Source of the DNA: Aldehydirespirator sp965221605
Lineage (GTDB): Bacteria; Actinomycetota; Acidimicrobiia; Acidimicrobiales; Aldehydirespiratoraceae
Length of the DNA stretch: 64,000 bases
Assembly (NCBI GenBank): GCA_965221605.1
Contig: CBDCSK010000013.1
Coordinates: forward strand, 62,001 to 126,000
Reading direction: 5' to 3'
Positions 34,128 to 43,203 of this stretch are shown piece after piece. The translations under genes were made by a program, and so were the position numbers. Positions within the stretch are counted from its first letter, which is position 1, and each line of letters starts with the position of its first letter. The notes under the pieces were generated by a model, which worked only from the letters and a program-made list of their open reading frames with translations, had not been told where the DNA came from and ran no database searches.

Positions 34128-35929
34128 CCGGCACCGGCACCGTCACCGAGCCCGAGCCCGGAGCGCCTCCAGCCGGCCAGCCGGCCGATCAGCCACCCGA
34201 GGCGGTCCCCGCGGGCGGCACGCTGTGGGCCGCGGCCCGCCAGAGGGTGCTGTCGTTCCCGTTCGGCCTGCGGGTCGTGCTGAGCATCACCGTGTTCACC
34301 CTGGTGGTGCTGCCGTTCTACCGGCTGATCCTGGGATCGTTCCAGGAGGGCGGCCCGCCCGAGCGGGGCCCGCTGACCCTGCAGAACTACCGGGACACCT
34401 TCGACAAGTCGAGCGACATCATCGGCAACACCCTGGAGTTCGCCATCGGCCAGACGGTGGTGCCGCTGGTGATCGGCGTGCTGCTGGCCTGGGTGGTGAC
34501 CCGCACCGACGTCCCGTGGCGGGGCGTGTGGGAGTTCTCCACGATCGGGCTGTACTTCATCCCGCTGCTCGCGGCCGGCACGGCCTGGAGCATCCTGCTC
34601 GGCGGGCGCAACGGCATGCTCAACGAGATCATCCGGGCCGTCACCCCGTGGGACGGCTTCGACGTGTACTCCATGCCGGGCATGATCTTCGTGCAGTCGC
34701 TGTACCTGGTCCCGCTGGTGTTCCTGGTGGTGGCGGCCAGCATGCGCAACGTGTCGCCCGACTACGAGCACGCCGCCCGGATCAACGGGGCGTCGCCGCT
34801 GTCGGTGTTCTTCAAGATCACTCTGGGGGTGTCGCGGCCTGCGCTGCTGTCGGCCGCGGTGCTGTGCTTCATCATCGGCCTGGGCTCGATGGAGATTCCG
34901 CTGCTGTTCGGGTTCCCGGCCAAGGAGCACGTCTTCACCACCGACATCTTCCATGCCCTGCGGGTGCGCATGCCCCGCGAGCACGGCCGGGCGTCGGCCA
35001 CCGGGGTGGTGCTGCTGGCTGCGTCGCTGGTGGTGCTGATCGCGTACCTGCGGTCGATCCGCCACAGCGAGCGCTACGTGACCGTCAGCGGCAAGGGCAG
35101 CCAGGAGAGCCCCACCCGGCTGGGACGCTGGCGCTGGGTGGTGTTCGCGGCTTGCTGCGGGTTCTTCTTCCTGACGATGGTGCTGCCGTTCATCGCGGTG
35201 GTGGTGGGCTCGCTGCTGCCCTACATCGGCCGGCCCGACACCGAGCTGCTGGCCCAGTCGTCGCTGGAGAACTACCGCCAGCTGAGCGACAACCCGATCC
35301 TGTGGCGGTCGCTCAAGAACAGCCTCACCCTGTCGCTGGGCGCGGGCCTGTTCGTGATGGTCTTCGGCGCGCTGGTGGCCTACTGCGTGGTGCGGTTCAG
35401 GGGCCGCTGGAGCCGCACGATCGACTACGGCGCCAGCCTGCCGCTGATGGTCCCCGGTGTGGTGATGGCCACCTCGCTGCTCTACACCTACATCACCTTC
35501 ACCCTGCCGGGAGGCTTCTCGATCTACGGCACGTTGTGGATCATGGCCATGGCCTACGTCGTGTACTTCCTGCCGGTGGCGGTGCGCCAGATGACCGGCC
35601 CGGTGGTGCAGCTGTCGGCCGACCTCGAGCACGCCAGCCGCATCTCGGGCGCCGGCAACCTGGCCACCATGGGCCGGATCGTGCTGCCCATCCTGCGGCC
35701 CGCCCTGCTCGGGGGACTGATTCTGGCGTTCATCACCTACATGCGGGAGTTCACCCTGTCGGTGCTGCTGTTCCGCTCGGGCACCGAGGTGATCACCACC
35801 GTGATGTACAGCTTCTACAACAACGGCCGGCTGCCGTTCGTGGCCGCCATCTCGGTGGGCCTGTGGGTGGCCGGCATGCTCCTGATGGTGATCCTCCGCT
35901 TCGTCCTGAAGGCCCGCATCACCTTCTAG
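34124..35929 (+). CDS. ABC-transporter permease, fused two-domain FbpB type
   Basis: 601 residues with about twelve membrane helices in two halves. Each half has an EAA coupling loop: EHAARINGASPLSVFFKI near residue 220 and EHASRISGAGNLATMGRI near 505. A fused permease with a single ATPase gene is typical of iron, spermidine or phosphonate-type importers. GTG 34124 overlaps the ATPase stop (GTGA). It completes a three-gene importer. About 190 bp downstream hold no gene I can support. Confidence 0.94.
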   Translation: MTGTGTVTEPEPGAPPAGQPADQPPEAVPAGGTLWAAARQRVLSFPFGLRVVLSITVFTLVVLPFYRLILGSFQEGGPPERGPLTLQNYRDTFDKSSDIIGNTLEFAIGQTVVPLVIGVLLAWVVTRTDVPWRGVWEFSTIGLYFIPLLAAGTAWSILLGGRNGMLNEIIRAVTPWDGFDVYSMPGMIFVQSLYLVPLVFLVVAASMRNVSPDYEHAARINGASPLSVFFKITLGVSRPALLSAAVLCFIIGLGSMEIPLLFGFPAKEHVFTTDIFHALRVRMPREHGRASATGVVLLAASLVVLIAYLRSIRHSERYVTVSGKGSQESPTRLGRWRWVVFAACCGFFFLTMVLPFIAVVVGSLLPYIGRPDTELLAQSSLENYRQLSDNPILWRSLKNSLTLSLGAGLFVMVFGALVAYCVVRFRGRWSRTIDYGASLPLMVPGVVMATSLLYTYITFTLPGGFSIYGTLWIMAMAYVVYFLPVAVRQMTGPVVQLSADLEHASRISGAGNLATMGRIVLPILRPALLGGLILAFITYMREFTLSVLLFRSGTEVITTVMYSFYNNGRLPFVAAISVGLWVAGMLLMVILRFVLKARITF

Positions 35930-36116
35930 CCCGCACCGGTCGCCGCCGCTCCATCGATGGCTGCCGGACCAACGGTGTCCGATCCGTAGCGTAGAACGCG
36001 TCCAATCAGTAGCGCCGCGCCAGCCCGCAGGCCGCACATCGGAGCAACACTGGGTGTGATGCCCGCCAGCCATCCGAGCAGGCTGCTGTTGGTGGTGGCG
36101 GCCACCAAATCGGACG

Positions 36117-36632
36117 TCAGTACTTCAGGCTGTCGGTTCGGAGTTTTTTGGCTGAGCGGCGTTCGCGTTCGGCACGGTGACGGTACCTCTCCGCAGCCCG
36201 ATCACTCGAAGCGGTTTCTGCTTTGGCGAGCAGTTTGCGCTCGGCGTTGTCACAACGCCGAGCACCCCATTCCGCTATCTTGGCCCACCAGCTGGCCGCC
36301 GCGGCGGTGGCGTTGATGATATGTGGTTCGGTTCGGTCGACGACGGTGTGAAGTCGTGCGTTGGCGACGGCACCGACCGTGAGCCCGGATGCCACCAACC
36401 CCCATAGCCCGCCCCATCCGACCTCATCGAGGAACCAGATGAGGACCACGATGCACACGATGTGCAGTACGTGGCTCACGGCGTTGAGCCGCCACGCCCA
36501 GCGGTCGCAGCGGAACGTCACGACGGTTCCGTCGCCGCGGCGGGGTCGACGCCACAGCCTGCGCAGCGTCTTGCGAGACGTCTCGCGGAGCATTTCGGTC
36601 ACGTTGAGGCTTCTGTGGGGTGTGTCGGTCAT
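36117..36632 (-). CDS. Hypothetical protein with two membrane helices
   Basis: 171 residues from ATG 36632, which overlaps the upstream stop (ATGA). A basic N-terminus is followed by two hydrophobic segments (about 53-70 and 75-92), then a long charged helix rich in Arg, Glu and Lys (about 120-171) that looks like a coiled coil. I recognise no family. It is coupled to an exported protein gene, suggesting a joint envelope function. Confidence 0.6.
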   Translation of the reverse strand: MTDTPHRSLNVTEMLRETSRKTLRRLWRRPRRGDGTVVTFRCDRWAWRLNAVSHVLHIVCIVVLIWFLDEVGWGGLWGLVASGLTVGAVANARLHTVVDRTEPHIINATAAAASWWAKIAEWGARRCDNAERKLLAKAETASSDRAAERYRHRAERERRSAKKLRTDSLKY

Positions 36633-37486
36633 CTTCTGCAACCGCTTCGAGGGCGGTCACAGCGCATGAGAGGCAGACTAGGTTTGCGTTCCCCAATCCT
36701 CGAGACAGCGGCCACGGCTGAGGTGATGGCCACGCCACAGTACGCGCGCAGACAAGCCGTGACGTAACCCGAAGACCGATGCGCGGCCCTCAGCGCAGGA
36801 GCGAGCCAATACGGGTCGGCCACCACTGGATAGGCGGCGCCGTCGTGGTCGACGGTCTGCACCAGCGTCGTGCCGTCGAGGCTGTAGCTGGTGACGATGT
36901 TCCTGCCGTCAGCGTCGATCGCCCACGGCGCAGCGATGCCACCAGACACGGCTCCGTTCTCGTCAAAGAACTGGACCGACCCGTCAGGTTGCAGTATCGC
37001 GGTGAGTGCGTCGGGCACCGCGTTCTCGAAACGGTACTCGTCTGGTGCGTCGGCGTTCTCGATCACCACCAGCGCCGCTAGCGACAGTTTGTCAATTGCT
37101 TCGAACACGACCACGGTGGCGTCATCGACATCAGAGACCACCTTCAGACCCGTCGGCGCGAACTCGCCGGGCATCCACACCCCGCCATAGACCGCCTCTT
37201 CGACCAAACCGACAGGACCGATGGGCTTGTCGGGTTCCGCTAGACCACCGGGAACCGCGGGCCTTGGTGCAGGGTCAGGCTCTGGGGCCTGTGCGGGGTC
37301 AGGCTCTGGTTCAGGGTCCGGTGGCTGTTCGGGTGCCTCGTCGGTGACGGTTGGGGCCTCGCTGCCGGGTGCGTCCAACAATTCTGCGAAATCGTCGGCG
37401 GCCGCAGACGGCGCGAACGCCAACAGTGCGGCCAGCATGGACGCCGCCGCAAGCACAGCTCGGCGTCGAAGCATCGACCTAGACAT
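36629..37486 (-). CDS. Secreted protein of unknown function with Pro/Glu-rich linker
   Basis: 285 residues. The Sec signal peptide ends in PSAAA-D (about residue 30), then a P-E-P-D repeat linker (about 50-78) and a globular domain (about 95-235) with the phrases VVIENADAPDEYRFE, PWAIDADG and AAYPVVADPYW. That domain with YPVVADP recurs in actinobacterial exported proteins of unknown function. The final 45 residues are Arg/Ser-rich. It is translated with the membrane protein downstream through an ATGA overlap. Confidence 0.65.
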   Translation of the reverse strand: MSRSMLRRRAVLAAASMLAALLAFAPSAAADDFAELLDAPGSEAPTVTDEAPEQPPDPEPEPDPAQAPEPDPAPRPAVPGGLAEPDKPIGPVGLVEEAVYGGVWMPGEFAPTGLKVVSDVDDATVVVFEAIDKLSLAALVVIENADAPDEYRFENAVPDALTAILQPDGSVQFFDENGAVSGGIAAPWAIDADGRNIVTSYSLDGTTLVQTVDHDGAAYPVVADPYWLAPALRAAHRSSGYVTACLRAYCGVAITSAVAAVSRIGERKPSLPLMRCDRPRSGCRR

Positions 37487-37639
37487 GGTTGCCCCTAGTC
37501 AGTCAGCTCCAGAACTTCATTGTGTGGCGGCTCGCCAGATCTGTCAAGAGGCGCAGTGCCCTACCTGGCGGCCATTAGAGGACTTGTATGTTCAGCTGTA
37601 GGCCGTGCCGGTAGCGGCCTGAGGCCGGTGCGCTGGGCA

Positions 37640-37900
37640 GGTGCGTCTCGATCGGCCGGATGGCTGTCGCGGGGCACGGTAGCGAAGTGGTAGAACCGCT
37701 ATCTGGCCGACGGCGAAGCCGGGCTGTTGGACCGGTCCTTGAGACCGCACTGCACCGCTCGCCGAGACGCACTCCAGAGCGTGTCGAGGTGCGCATCTGC
37801 CGGCTGCTGGGGAGCGTCCCGTGGCGTAGTGGTCCTTGGGTTGAGCCTCGGTGTAGGGGAACTCAATGTGGTCCAAGCGCCGACTGCGAAACACCTCCAC
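37640..37900 (+). pseudogene. IS481-like transposase N-terminal remnant
   Basis: Pieces of an IS481/IS3-type N-terminal region are spread over frames. A stop codon (TAG) lies just before NRYLADGEAGLLDRS, and after a frame change the sequence reads HRSPRRTPERVEVRICRL. In intact proteins these form one run (RY.AEG.AGL.DRSSRPHRSPRRTP...VE.RI..LR). No catalytic DDE region or terminal inverted repeats are visible. It occupies the 500-bp gap between the secreted-protein gene and vsr, marking past mobile activity beside the methylation genes. Confidence 0.55.
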
Positions 37901-37986
37901 CCAGGGGGACGCTGCCCTTGCGTTTCCTGTTGGCTCGATCGTGTCAGCGCCGACGGCGCTCAGCCGTTACGGTCCTATGGGTGGCA

Positions 37987-38430
37987 GTGGACTCGCGGAA
38001 GGAGTCTTGGGCTTCGTCGCCCGCGACCCGCAAGTCGATGCAAGGCAACCGCGGGCGCGACACAAAGCCCGAGATGGCGGTGCGCTCCGCCGTGCATCGG
38101 CGCGGCATCAGGTTCCGGGTGTCGGCGCGGCCCCAGCCGGAACTGGCCCGCACCGCCGATCTGGTCCTGCGCAAGACCCGCATCGCCGTGTTCGTCGACG
38201 GCTGCTACTGGCACGGGTGCCCCGACCACCACACCCAGCCGGCCACGAACTCCCAGTACTGGGCGGACAAGATCGCCCGCAACGTCGAGCGCGACAGCGA
38301 GACCAACGCATACCTTCAGCAGGCCGGATGGACGGTGCTGCGCTTCTGGGAGCACGAGGATCCCGAGGCCGTCGCCGACCAAGTCCAGGAAGCGGTGCAG
38401 TCGGCCCTCTCAGATCGGCGGGACGACTGA
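37987..38430 (+). CDS. vsr: Very short patch repair endonuclease (Vsr)
   Basis: About 147 residues. Family landmarks in order are ESWASSPATRKSMQGNRGRD, TKPEMAVRSAVHRRGIRFRV, DLVLRKTRIAVFVDGCYWHG, CPDHH, YWADKIARN-x-x-RD and GWTVLRFWEHE. The nuclease Asp (in TADLV) and the zinc-site Cys/His are present. Vsr nicks T:G mismatches caused by deamination of 5-methylcytosine, so it normally accompanies a C5 methyltransferase; one is encoded 136 bp downstream. The start is GTG 37987 or 37981. Confidence 0.93.
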   Translation: MDSRKESWASSPATRKSMQGNRGRDTKPEMAVRSAVHRRGIRFRVSARPQPELARTADLVLRKTRIAVFVDGCYWHGCPDHHTQPATNSQYWADKIARNVERDSETNAYLQQAGWTVLRFWEHEDPEAVADQVQEAVQSALSDRRDD

Positions 38431-38566
38431 GAAAGACCTTGCAGTCGCGTAGCCGCGTCGGTCGAGGCAGTCCACCGTCGTGACGCACCCCAGCACTAAC
38501 GTCTGGTCGTCACGCAACCATAGCCTGGGTGACACTGACAATCATCAAGAATGGTTTGAATATGCG

Positions 38567-39727
38567 ATGCCACTAGACCAGCGCACATTCCAGGACACTC
38601 AACTGGCGTCCGGTGGGCGGCCATTGCAGGCTGCGGAGTTCTTCGCGGGCGTGGGGCTGGTGCGCTGCGGTCTCGAGCAGGCCGGGATCGAGGTGGTCTG
38701 GGCCAACGACATCGAGCCCACGAAGCTCGCCGTGTACGCCGCGAACTTCGACGCCTCCCATTACCGCCTCGGCGACATCCGCAACATCGAAGGCGGCGAC
38801 GTTCCGTCTGTTGATCTTGCGGCGGCCAGCTTCCCGTGTGTGGATCTGTCCTTGGCAGGCAATCGCCGAGGCCTCAGCGGCGAGCAGTCCGGCCTGTTCT
38901 ATGAGTTCACCAGGATCCTCGGCGAGATGCGGCCGCGGAGGCCGCCGGTGGTGCTGGTCGAGAATGTCGCCTCGTTCGTCTCGTCGCACCGAGGCAAGGA
39001 CCTGCGGGCCGCGGTGGGCGACCTCAACTCGCTGGGATACGTCTGCGATCTGCTGATCTTGGACGCACGCAGCTTCACGCCCCAGTCCAGGCCGCGGCTG
39101 TTCATGATCGGCACCCTCGGCCGAGTCGCGCCGGCGAGCCACGGGGAGGCGGACCCGTTGCGGCCCGCGCCGGTAGCCGCTTTCATGCAGGCCAACCGCG
39201 ACCTGCTGCTGCAGCAACTCCCCCTACCGGCACCACCACGAACAGACCACGGCCTCGACAGCATCGTCGAGCGGCTCCATCGAAGCGACCGACGGTGGTG
39301 GGGCGACGAACGGCTCGACAGCTTCGTCGAGTCGCTCTCCCCGCTGCAGTCACAACGACTGGTCCGACTCCGTAGCGGCCCGAGGCTCGCCTGGCGCACC
39401 GCCTACCGCCGCACTCGCGCCGGGCGGGCCGTGTGGGAAATCCGCAACGACGACATTGCCGGATGCCTGCGCACCGCACGAGGCGGCTCGTCGCGGCAGG
39501 CCGTCGTTGAAGCAGGCCGCGGCGCGGCACGGGTCCGTTGGATGACGCCACGGGAGTACGCCCGACTCCAGGGGACACCCGAGGGCTTCGACTTCTCGCC
39601 AGTGAGCGAGGTGCAAGCCCTGTACGGCTTCGGCGACGCCGTTTGCGTGCCCCTGATCCGCTGGCTCGCCGATCACGCCCTGATTCCATCGGCCGCCGCA
39701 CTCCCCTCAGCGGCTGCCGCGGCGTAG
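38567..39727 (+). CDS. DNA (cytosine-5-)-methyltransferase
   Basis: 386 residues from ATG 38567 (a GTG in the same frame at 38480 would add 29). Motif I is AAEFFAGVGLVRCGLEQAG, motif IV FPCVDLS with the catalytic Cys, motif VI LVENVASF, motif VIII QSRPRLFMIG and motif X YGFGDAVCVPLIRWLADHAL. The target-recognition region (about 215-330) is short. All steps for methylating cytosine in a specific sequence are present. The vsr gene precedes it, but no restriction endonuclease is recognisable, so it is either a solitary methyltransferase or paired with the unknown gene that follows. Confidence 0.95.
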   Translation: MPLDQRTFQDTQLASGGRPLQAAEFFAGVGLVRCGLEQAGIEVVWANDIEPTKLAVYAANFDASHYRLGDIRNIEGGDVPSVDLAAASFPCVDLSLAGNRRGLSGEQSGLFYEFTRILGEMRPRRPPVVLVENVASFVSSHRGKDLRAAVGDLNSLGYVCDLLILDARSFTPQSRPRLFMIGTLGRVAPASHGEADPLRPAPVAAFMQANRDLLLQQLPLPAPPRTDHGLDSIVERLHRSDRRWWGDERLDSFVESLSPLQSQRLVRLRSGPRLAWRTAYRRTRAGRAVWEIRNDDIAGCLRTARGGSSRQAVVEAGRGAARVRWMTPREYARLQGTPEGFDFSPVSEVQALYGFGDAVCVPLIRWLADHALIPSAAALPSAAAAA

Positions 39728-39785
39728 TGAAACCGCTCCACGATTCTTCAGGGCTCGGCTGTCCTTGGCCCGAACTGGGGTTCAG

Positions 39786-40052
39786 GTGACCGACCAAGAG
39801 CTGACCGAAGTTCCCGACGAGCCGGCCATCGTCCTGCCGGCGTCCGTTCGGGGCACGATCCTGCCGGTCGGTTCACGACTGCAACGCGAGCACCCGGACA
39901 TCCGACTGGCGAGGCGCGCCAGAACGATCGCAGACCTCGCTCGGGTGATCAGCGAGAGGCGGGTCAGTACCGGCATCCGCCGCACTCTGTGGGTACAGGC
40001 GCAACGCCTGGAGTTCCTTGCCAAGAACCGGCTCGACGAATTCGAGGACTAG
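39786..40052 (+). CDS. Small hypothetical protein downstream of the methyltransferase
   Basis: 88 residues from GTG 39786, 58 bp after the methyltransferase stop on the same strand. Charged and Arg-rich (IRLARRARTIADLARVISERR), with a C-terminal helix ending FLAKNRLDEFED; no recognised domain. Its position suggests a cofactor, antitoxin-like or DNA-binding protein of the vsr/methyltransferase unit, but nothing in the sequence proves this. Confidence 0.5.
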   Translation: MTDQELTEVPDEPAIVLPASVRGTILPVGSRLQREHPDIRLARRARTIADLARVISERRVSTGIRRTLWVQAQRLEFLAKNRLDEFED

Positions 40053-40109
40053 CGGACACCCCTCGACAACGCCGCACGACGAGACGGCATCATCTGCCAG
40101 CGGATCTTC

Positions 40110-41492
40110 CTAGGTGAGGCTGTCTTGGAGGGCTTTCCAGGAGCCGGGGGCTCCCATCGACAGGGCGTGCTCGGCGATGGCGTCCCTGGCCTCTGAGCTG
40201 TAGACGGCTGACGCGAGGTCGTCGAACTTCTCGCGGCACTCGTCGTCGGTGAACGGGTTGCCGGGATCGCCCTTGGGATCGTCGACCCGCTGGGTGTGGA
40301 CGTCGCCGCTGCGGGTGGTGACCCGGGCCCAGGCCCGCCACTTGTCGGGGAAGTCGCGGTCGATCTCGGGATCGACCTCGTAGTCCACCCGGTCCATGAG
40401 AGCCCGTGCCGCCGGGTCGTCGAGGCGGGCCTCGCCGTACTCGGCCAGCCCGGCCCGGCCCCACAGCAGCGCCGCGGCCGCTCCGTAGGCCAAGCTGAAC
40501 TGGGCGTCCACCACCGACACCGGCCGGCGCTTGGTCGCCGCGGGCTCGGCCACTATGTCGACGGCCACCGACGGGATCCCGATCACCACCGACTCGACGT
40601 CGCCGGCGCCCACGCCGAGGTCGGAGCGGATGGCCAGCAGCGCGTCGATGGCACCCTGGTTGTAGCGGCAGCAGGTGTGGCGCTTGATGCTGGTGGACAC
40701 CACCTCCAGCGGCCACCGGCCCCAACCCTCCATCAGCCGCTCGGGCTCGGGGGCGTCGCTGTGGGAGGCCAGGAAACCCCGCTCGCCGCAGATGCCGTCG
40801 TCGGTGCCGATGTAGCCGTCGGCCGCGAGCAGCCCGGCCTCCACGCCGTTGCGGGCCGCCAGCGCCGGATGCAGGCGCTTGGTCCAGGCGCCGTCACGGA
40901 GGAACTCCATGCTGCCCGAAGCCATCGTGGCCGCGATCCCGATGGCGGAGTTGATCCCGCCGGCGTCCAGGCCGAACGCGGCCGCCGCCGCCGAGGCCGC
41001 CCCCAGCGCCCCGATGGTGCCGGTGGGATGGAAGTGGCGGGCGTAGTGCGCCGCGGGGTCGGCGGCCCGGCCGGCCCGGCACATGACCTCGAAGCCGATC
41101 ACGACCGCCCGGACCAGGTCCCGCTCGTCGCCGCCGGCCAGGGCGGTGGCCGCCATGGCCGCGGGGTACATCACCACGCCGGGATGGCTGGAGGAGGAGT
41201 TGTGGACGTCGTCGTACTCGATGGAGTGCCCGGCCACCGCGTTGGCCATGGCGGCCGGGACCGGCGCCGCGGTGACGCCCGCGCCGATCACCGGCAGCGC
41301 CGCGCTGGCGTCGTGGGCGAAGCGGTCCATGGTGCGGCGGAACGTCGTGGCGGAGTCCGTGACCGACCCGGCCGCGGCCACCCCGAGATGGTCGAGCAGC
41401 AGGCGGCGCACCGCTTCGATCTCCGGCTCGGCGAGCGCATCGAACTCGATCCCACAGACAGCCTCGGCGAGTTCTCTCGTGCGGCTCATCAT
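40110..41492 (-). CDS. MmgE/PrpD-family protein
   Basis: 460 residues. N-terminal all-helical domain with LLLDHLGVAAAG and the GHSIEYDDVHNSSSSHPG segment; C-terminal part with KRHTCCRYNQGAIDALL. Both are typical of the 2-methylcitrate dehydratase (PrpD), cis-aconitate decarboxylase and iminodisuccinate epimerase family. Of three paralogues in the window, this one closes the seven-gene reverse operon and follows the acyl-CoA dehydrogenase. It may dehydrate or epimerise a small acid produced by the pathway. Confidence 0.92.
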   Translation of the reverse strand: MMSRTRELAEAVCGIEFDALAEPEIEAVRRLLLDHLGVAAAGSVTDSATTFRRTMDRFAHDASAALPVIGAGVTAAPVPAAMANAVAGHSIEYDDVHNSSSSHPGVVMYPAAMAATALAGGDERDLVRAVVIGFEVMCRAGRAADPAAHYARHFHPTGTIGALGAASAAAAAFGLDAGGINSAIGIAATMASGSMEFLRDGAWTKRLHPALAARNGVEAGLLAADGYIGTDDGICGERGFLASHSDAPEPERLMEGWGRWPLEVVSTSIKRHTCCRYNQGAIDALLAIRSDLGVGAGDVESVVIGIPSVAVDIVAEPAATKRRPVSVVDAQFSLAYGAAAALLWGRAGLAEYGEARLDDPAARALMDRVDYEVDPEIDRDFPDKWRAWARVTTRSGDVHTQRVDDPKGDPGNPFTDDECREKFDDLASAVYSSEARDAIAEHALSMGAPGSWKALQDSLT

Positions 41493-41566
41493 CGTCCTCC
41501 CCGACCAGTCGTCCTACAGATCATCCGTCCAGATCACTCGTCCAGATCATGCGCGCATGCCGACGG

Positions 41567-42727
41567 TCAGCCGCCCCGGGCCCGTCTCATCAGGCCTTTG
41601 GCGATGATGGTGCGCTGGATCTCGTTGGTGCCCTCCCCGATGGCCATCAGCGGCGCGTCCCGGTAGAGGCGCTCGATCTCGAGCTCGGTCGAGTAGCCGT
41701 AGCTCCCGTGGATCCGCATCGACTCCATCGACGCCTTGATGGCCGCCTCGGAGGCGAAGTACTTGGCCATGCCGGCCTCGACGTCGGCCCGCAGGCCCTC
41801 GTCGATCCGGTTGGCGGCCCAGCGGGTCAGCAGCCGGGCGGCCTCGATCTCGGTGGCCATGTCGGCCAGCTTCAGCTGGATGGCCTGGAACTCGCCGATG
41901 GGCTGGCCGAAGGCCTCCCGCTCCATGGAGTACGCCAGCGCGGCGTCGAAGGCGGCCTGGGCCACGCCCACGCCCCGGGCCGCGATGTTGATCCGGCCGA
42001 CCTCCAGGCCCGACATCACCTGCTTGAATCCCAGACCCTCGGTGCCGCCCAGCAGGTTGTCGACAGGAACCCGCACGTCGTCGAGCACGACCTCGCACGA
42101 CTCGGGACCCTTGTAGCCGAGCTTCCCGAGGTCGCGCAGCACCTCGAAGCCGGGCGTGCCGGCCTCCACCATCAGCACGCTCATGCCCCGGTGGCGGGGC
42201 TCGGCATCGGGGTCGGTCTTGACCAGCACCGGCAGCGGGTTGGCGAACCGGGCGTTGGTGATCCAGGTCTTGGTGCCGCGGATCACGTACTCGTCGCCGT
42301 CGAGCCACGCCCGGGTGGAGATGCCCTGAAGGTCGCTGCCCGCGCCCGGCTCGGTGAGGGCTATGGCGGTGCGGCGCTCACCGGTGGCCAGCTCGGGCAG
42401 CCAGCGCTGCTTCTGCTCGCCGGTGCCGTGGTTGGTGATCATCCGGCAGCTCAGCGAGTGGCTGCCCAGGATGCCGGCGATGCCCATCCAGCCCATGGAG
42501 ATCTCCTCGAACACCAGGCTCATCGACACGGTGTCGAGGTCGAGCCCGCCGTAGGTGGTGCCGACGGTTATGCCGAACAGGCCCAGTTCGGCCATCTTGG
42601 CCACGATCTCGGTGGGGTACTGGCCCGACTGCTCCATCTCGCGGGCCACCGGTTTGATCTCGGTGTCGACGAACTGGCGCAGCACGTCCTGGAACATCTG
42701 CTGCTCTTCGTTCAGCTCGAAGTCCAT
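41567..42727 (-). CDS. Acyl-CoA dehydrogenase
   Basis: 386 residues, a standard three-domain ACAD. The N-terminal helix bundle starts MDFELNEEQQMFQ, FAD/substrate strands include ALTEPGAGSDLQG and KTWITNA, and the C-terminal helices contain YSMEREAFGQPI. The region at 355-370 (RDAPLMAIGEGTNEIQR) has the conserved loop with the catalytic Glu candidate in GEGTNEIQ. It should desaturate an acyl-CoA with FAD, passing electrons to ETF. It lies between RidA and MmgE/PrpD in the reverse operon. Confidence 0.96.
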   Translation of the reverse strand: MDFELNEEQQMFQDVLRQFVDTEIKPVAREMEQSGQYPTEIVAKMAELGLFGITVGTTYGGLDLDTVSMSLVFEEISMGWMGIAGILGSHSLSCRMITNHGTGEQKQRWLPELATGERRTAIALTEPGAGSDLQGISTRAWLDGDEYVIRGTKTWITNARFANPLPVLVKTDPDAEPRHRGMSVLMVEAGTPGFEVLRDLGKLGYKGPESCEVVLDDVRVPVDNLLGGTEGLGFKQVMSGLEVGRINIAARGVGVAQAAFDAALAYSMEREAFGQPIGEFQAIQLKLADMATEIEAARLLTRWAANRIDEGLRADVEAGMAKYFASEAAIKASMESMRIHGSYGYSTELEIERLYRDAPLMAIGEGTNEIQRTIIAKGLMRRARGG

Positions 42728-42778
42728 CTCAGGTACCTTCCCCCGGATTGCGGTGCTGTCGACTCATGGCTGCGGAGG

Positions 42779-43177
42779 TCAGGTCGCCGCGATCACGTCG
42801 ATCTCGATGAGCATGCCCTCGATGGCGAAGTTGCTAACCTCGATCATGGTGGACACCGGCAGCCGCTCGTCGGTGAAGAACTCGCGGCGCGCCTCCCGCA
42901 CCGGCCACTTGTGGTTGTCGATGTCGAGCAGGTAGACGGTCATGTCGCAGATGTCGTCGAGCGTGGCGCCGGCCGCCTCCAGCTCCCTCTCGATGTTCTG
43001 GAAGCACACCCGGGTCTGCTCGCGGATGTCGTCGGACACGATCTTGATGTCGGGGCCGACCGCGGCCATGCCGGCCACGAAGATCAGGCTCTGCGGGTTG
43101 GTGACCTTCACCACATGGCTGTAGCTGCGGTTGCTTGAGTCCCACAGACCTTCGGGGTTGATGACCTCTTTCGGCAC
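42779..43177 (-). CDS. RidA/YjgF-family protein
   Basis: 132 residues. GTG 43177 is supported by AGGAGG about five bases upstream, rejecting the much longer open frame. Conserved strands IFVAGMAAVGP, QTRVCFQNIERELEAAGA and MLIEIDVIA are present. Where archetypal RidA has an Arg after the P-A pair, this protein reads LPVSTMIEV, so the deaminase Arg is missing. It sits between a pentein hydrolase and an acyl-CoA dehydrogenase and may stabilise or hydrolyse an unstable pathway intermediate. Confidence 0.92.
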   Translation of the reverse strand: MPKEVINPEGLWDSSNRSYSHVVKVTNPQSLIFVAGMAAVGPDIKIVSDDIREQTRVCFQNIERELEAAGATLDDICDMTVYLLDIDNHKWPVREARREFFTDERLPVSTMIEVSNFAIEGMLIEIDVIAAT

Positions 43178-43203
43178 GATTCCTCCTGGATAACGCGATT
43201 CGC

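Noticed and set aside
31732..35929. Iron(III) importer
   Set aside because: The architecture is of that class, but the operon sits behind a catabolic operator and shows no iron-uptake context, so an organic ligand is preferred and the substrate is left open.
33986..36073. A 695-codon minus-strand frame across the permease gene
   Set aside because: The translation is His/Gln/Arg-rich noise opposite a clear two-domain ABC permease with EAA loops. It is a GC-skew shadow.
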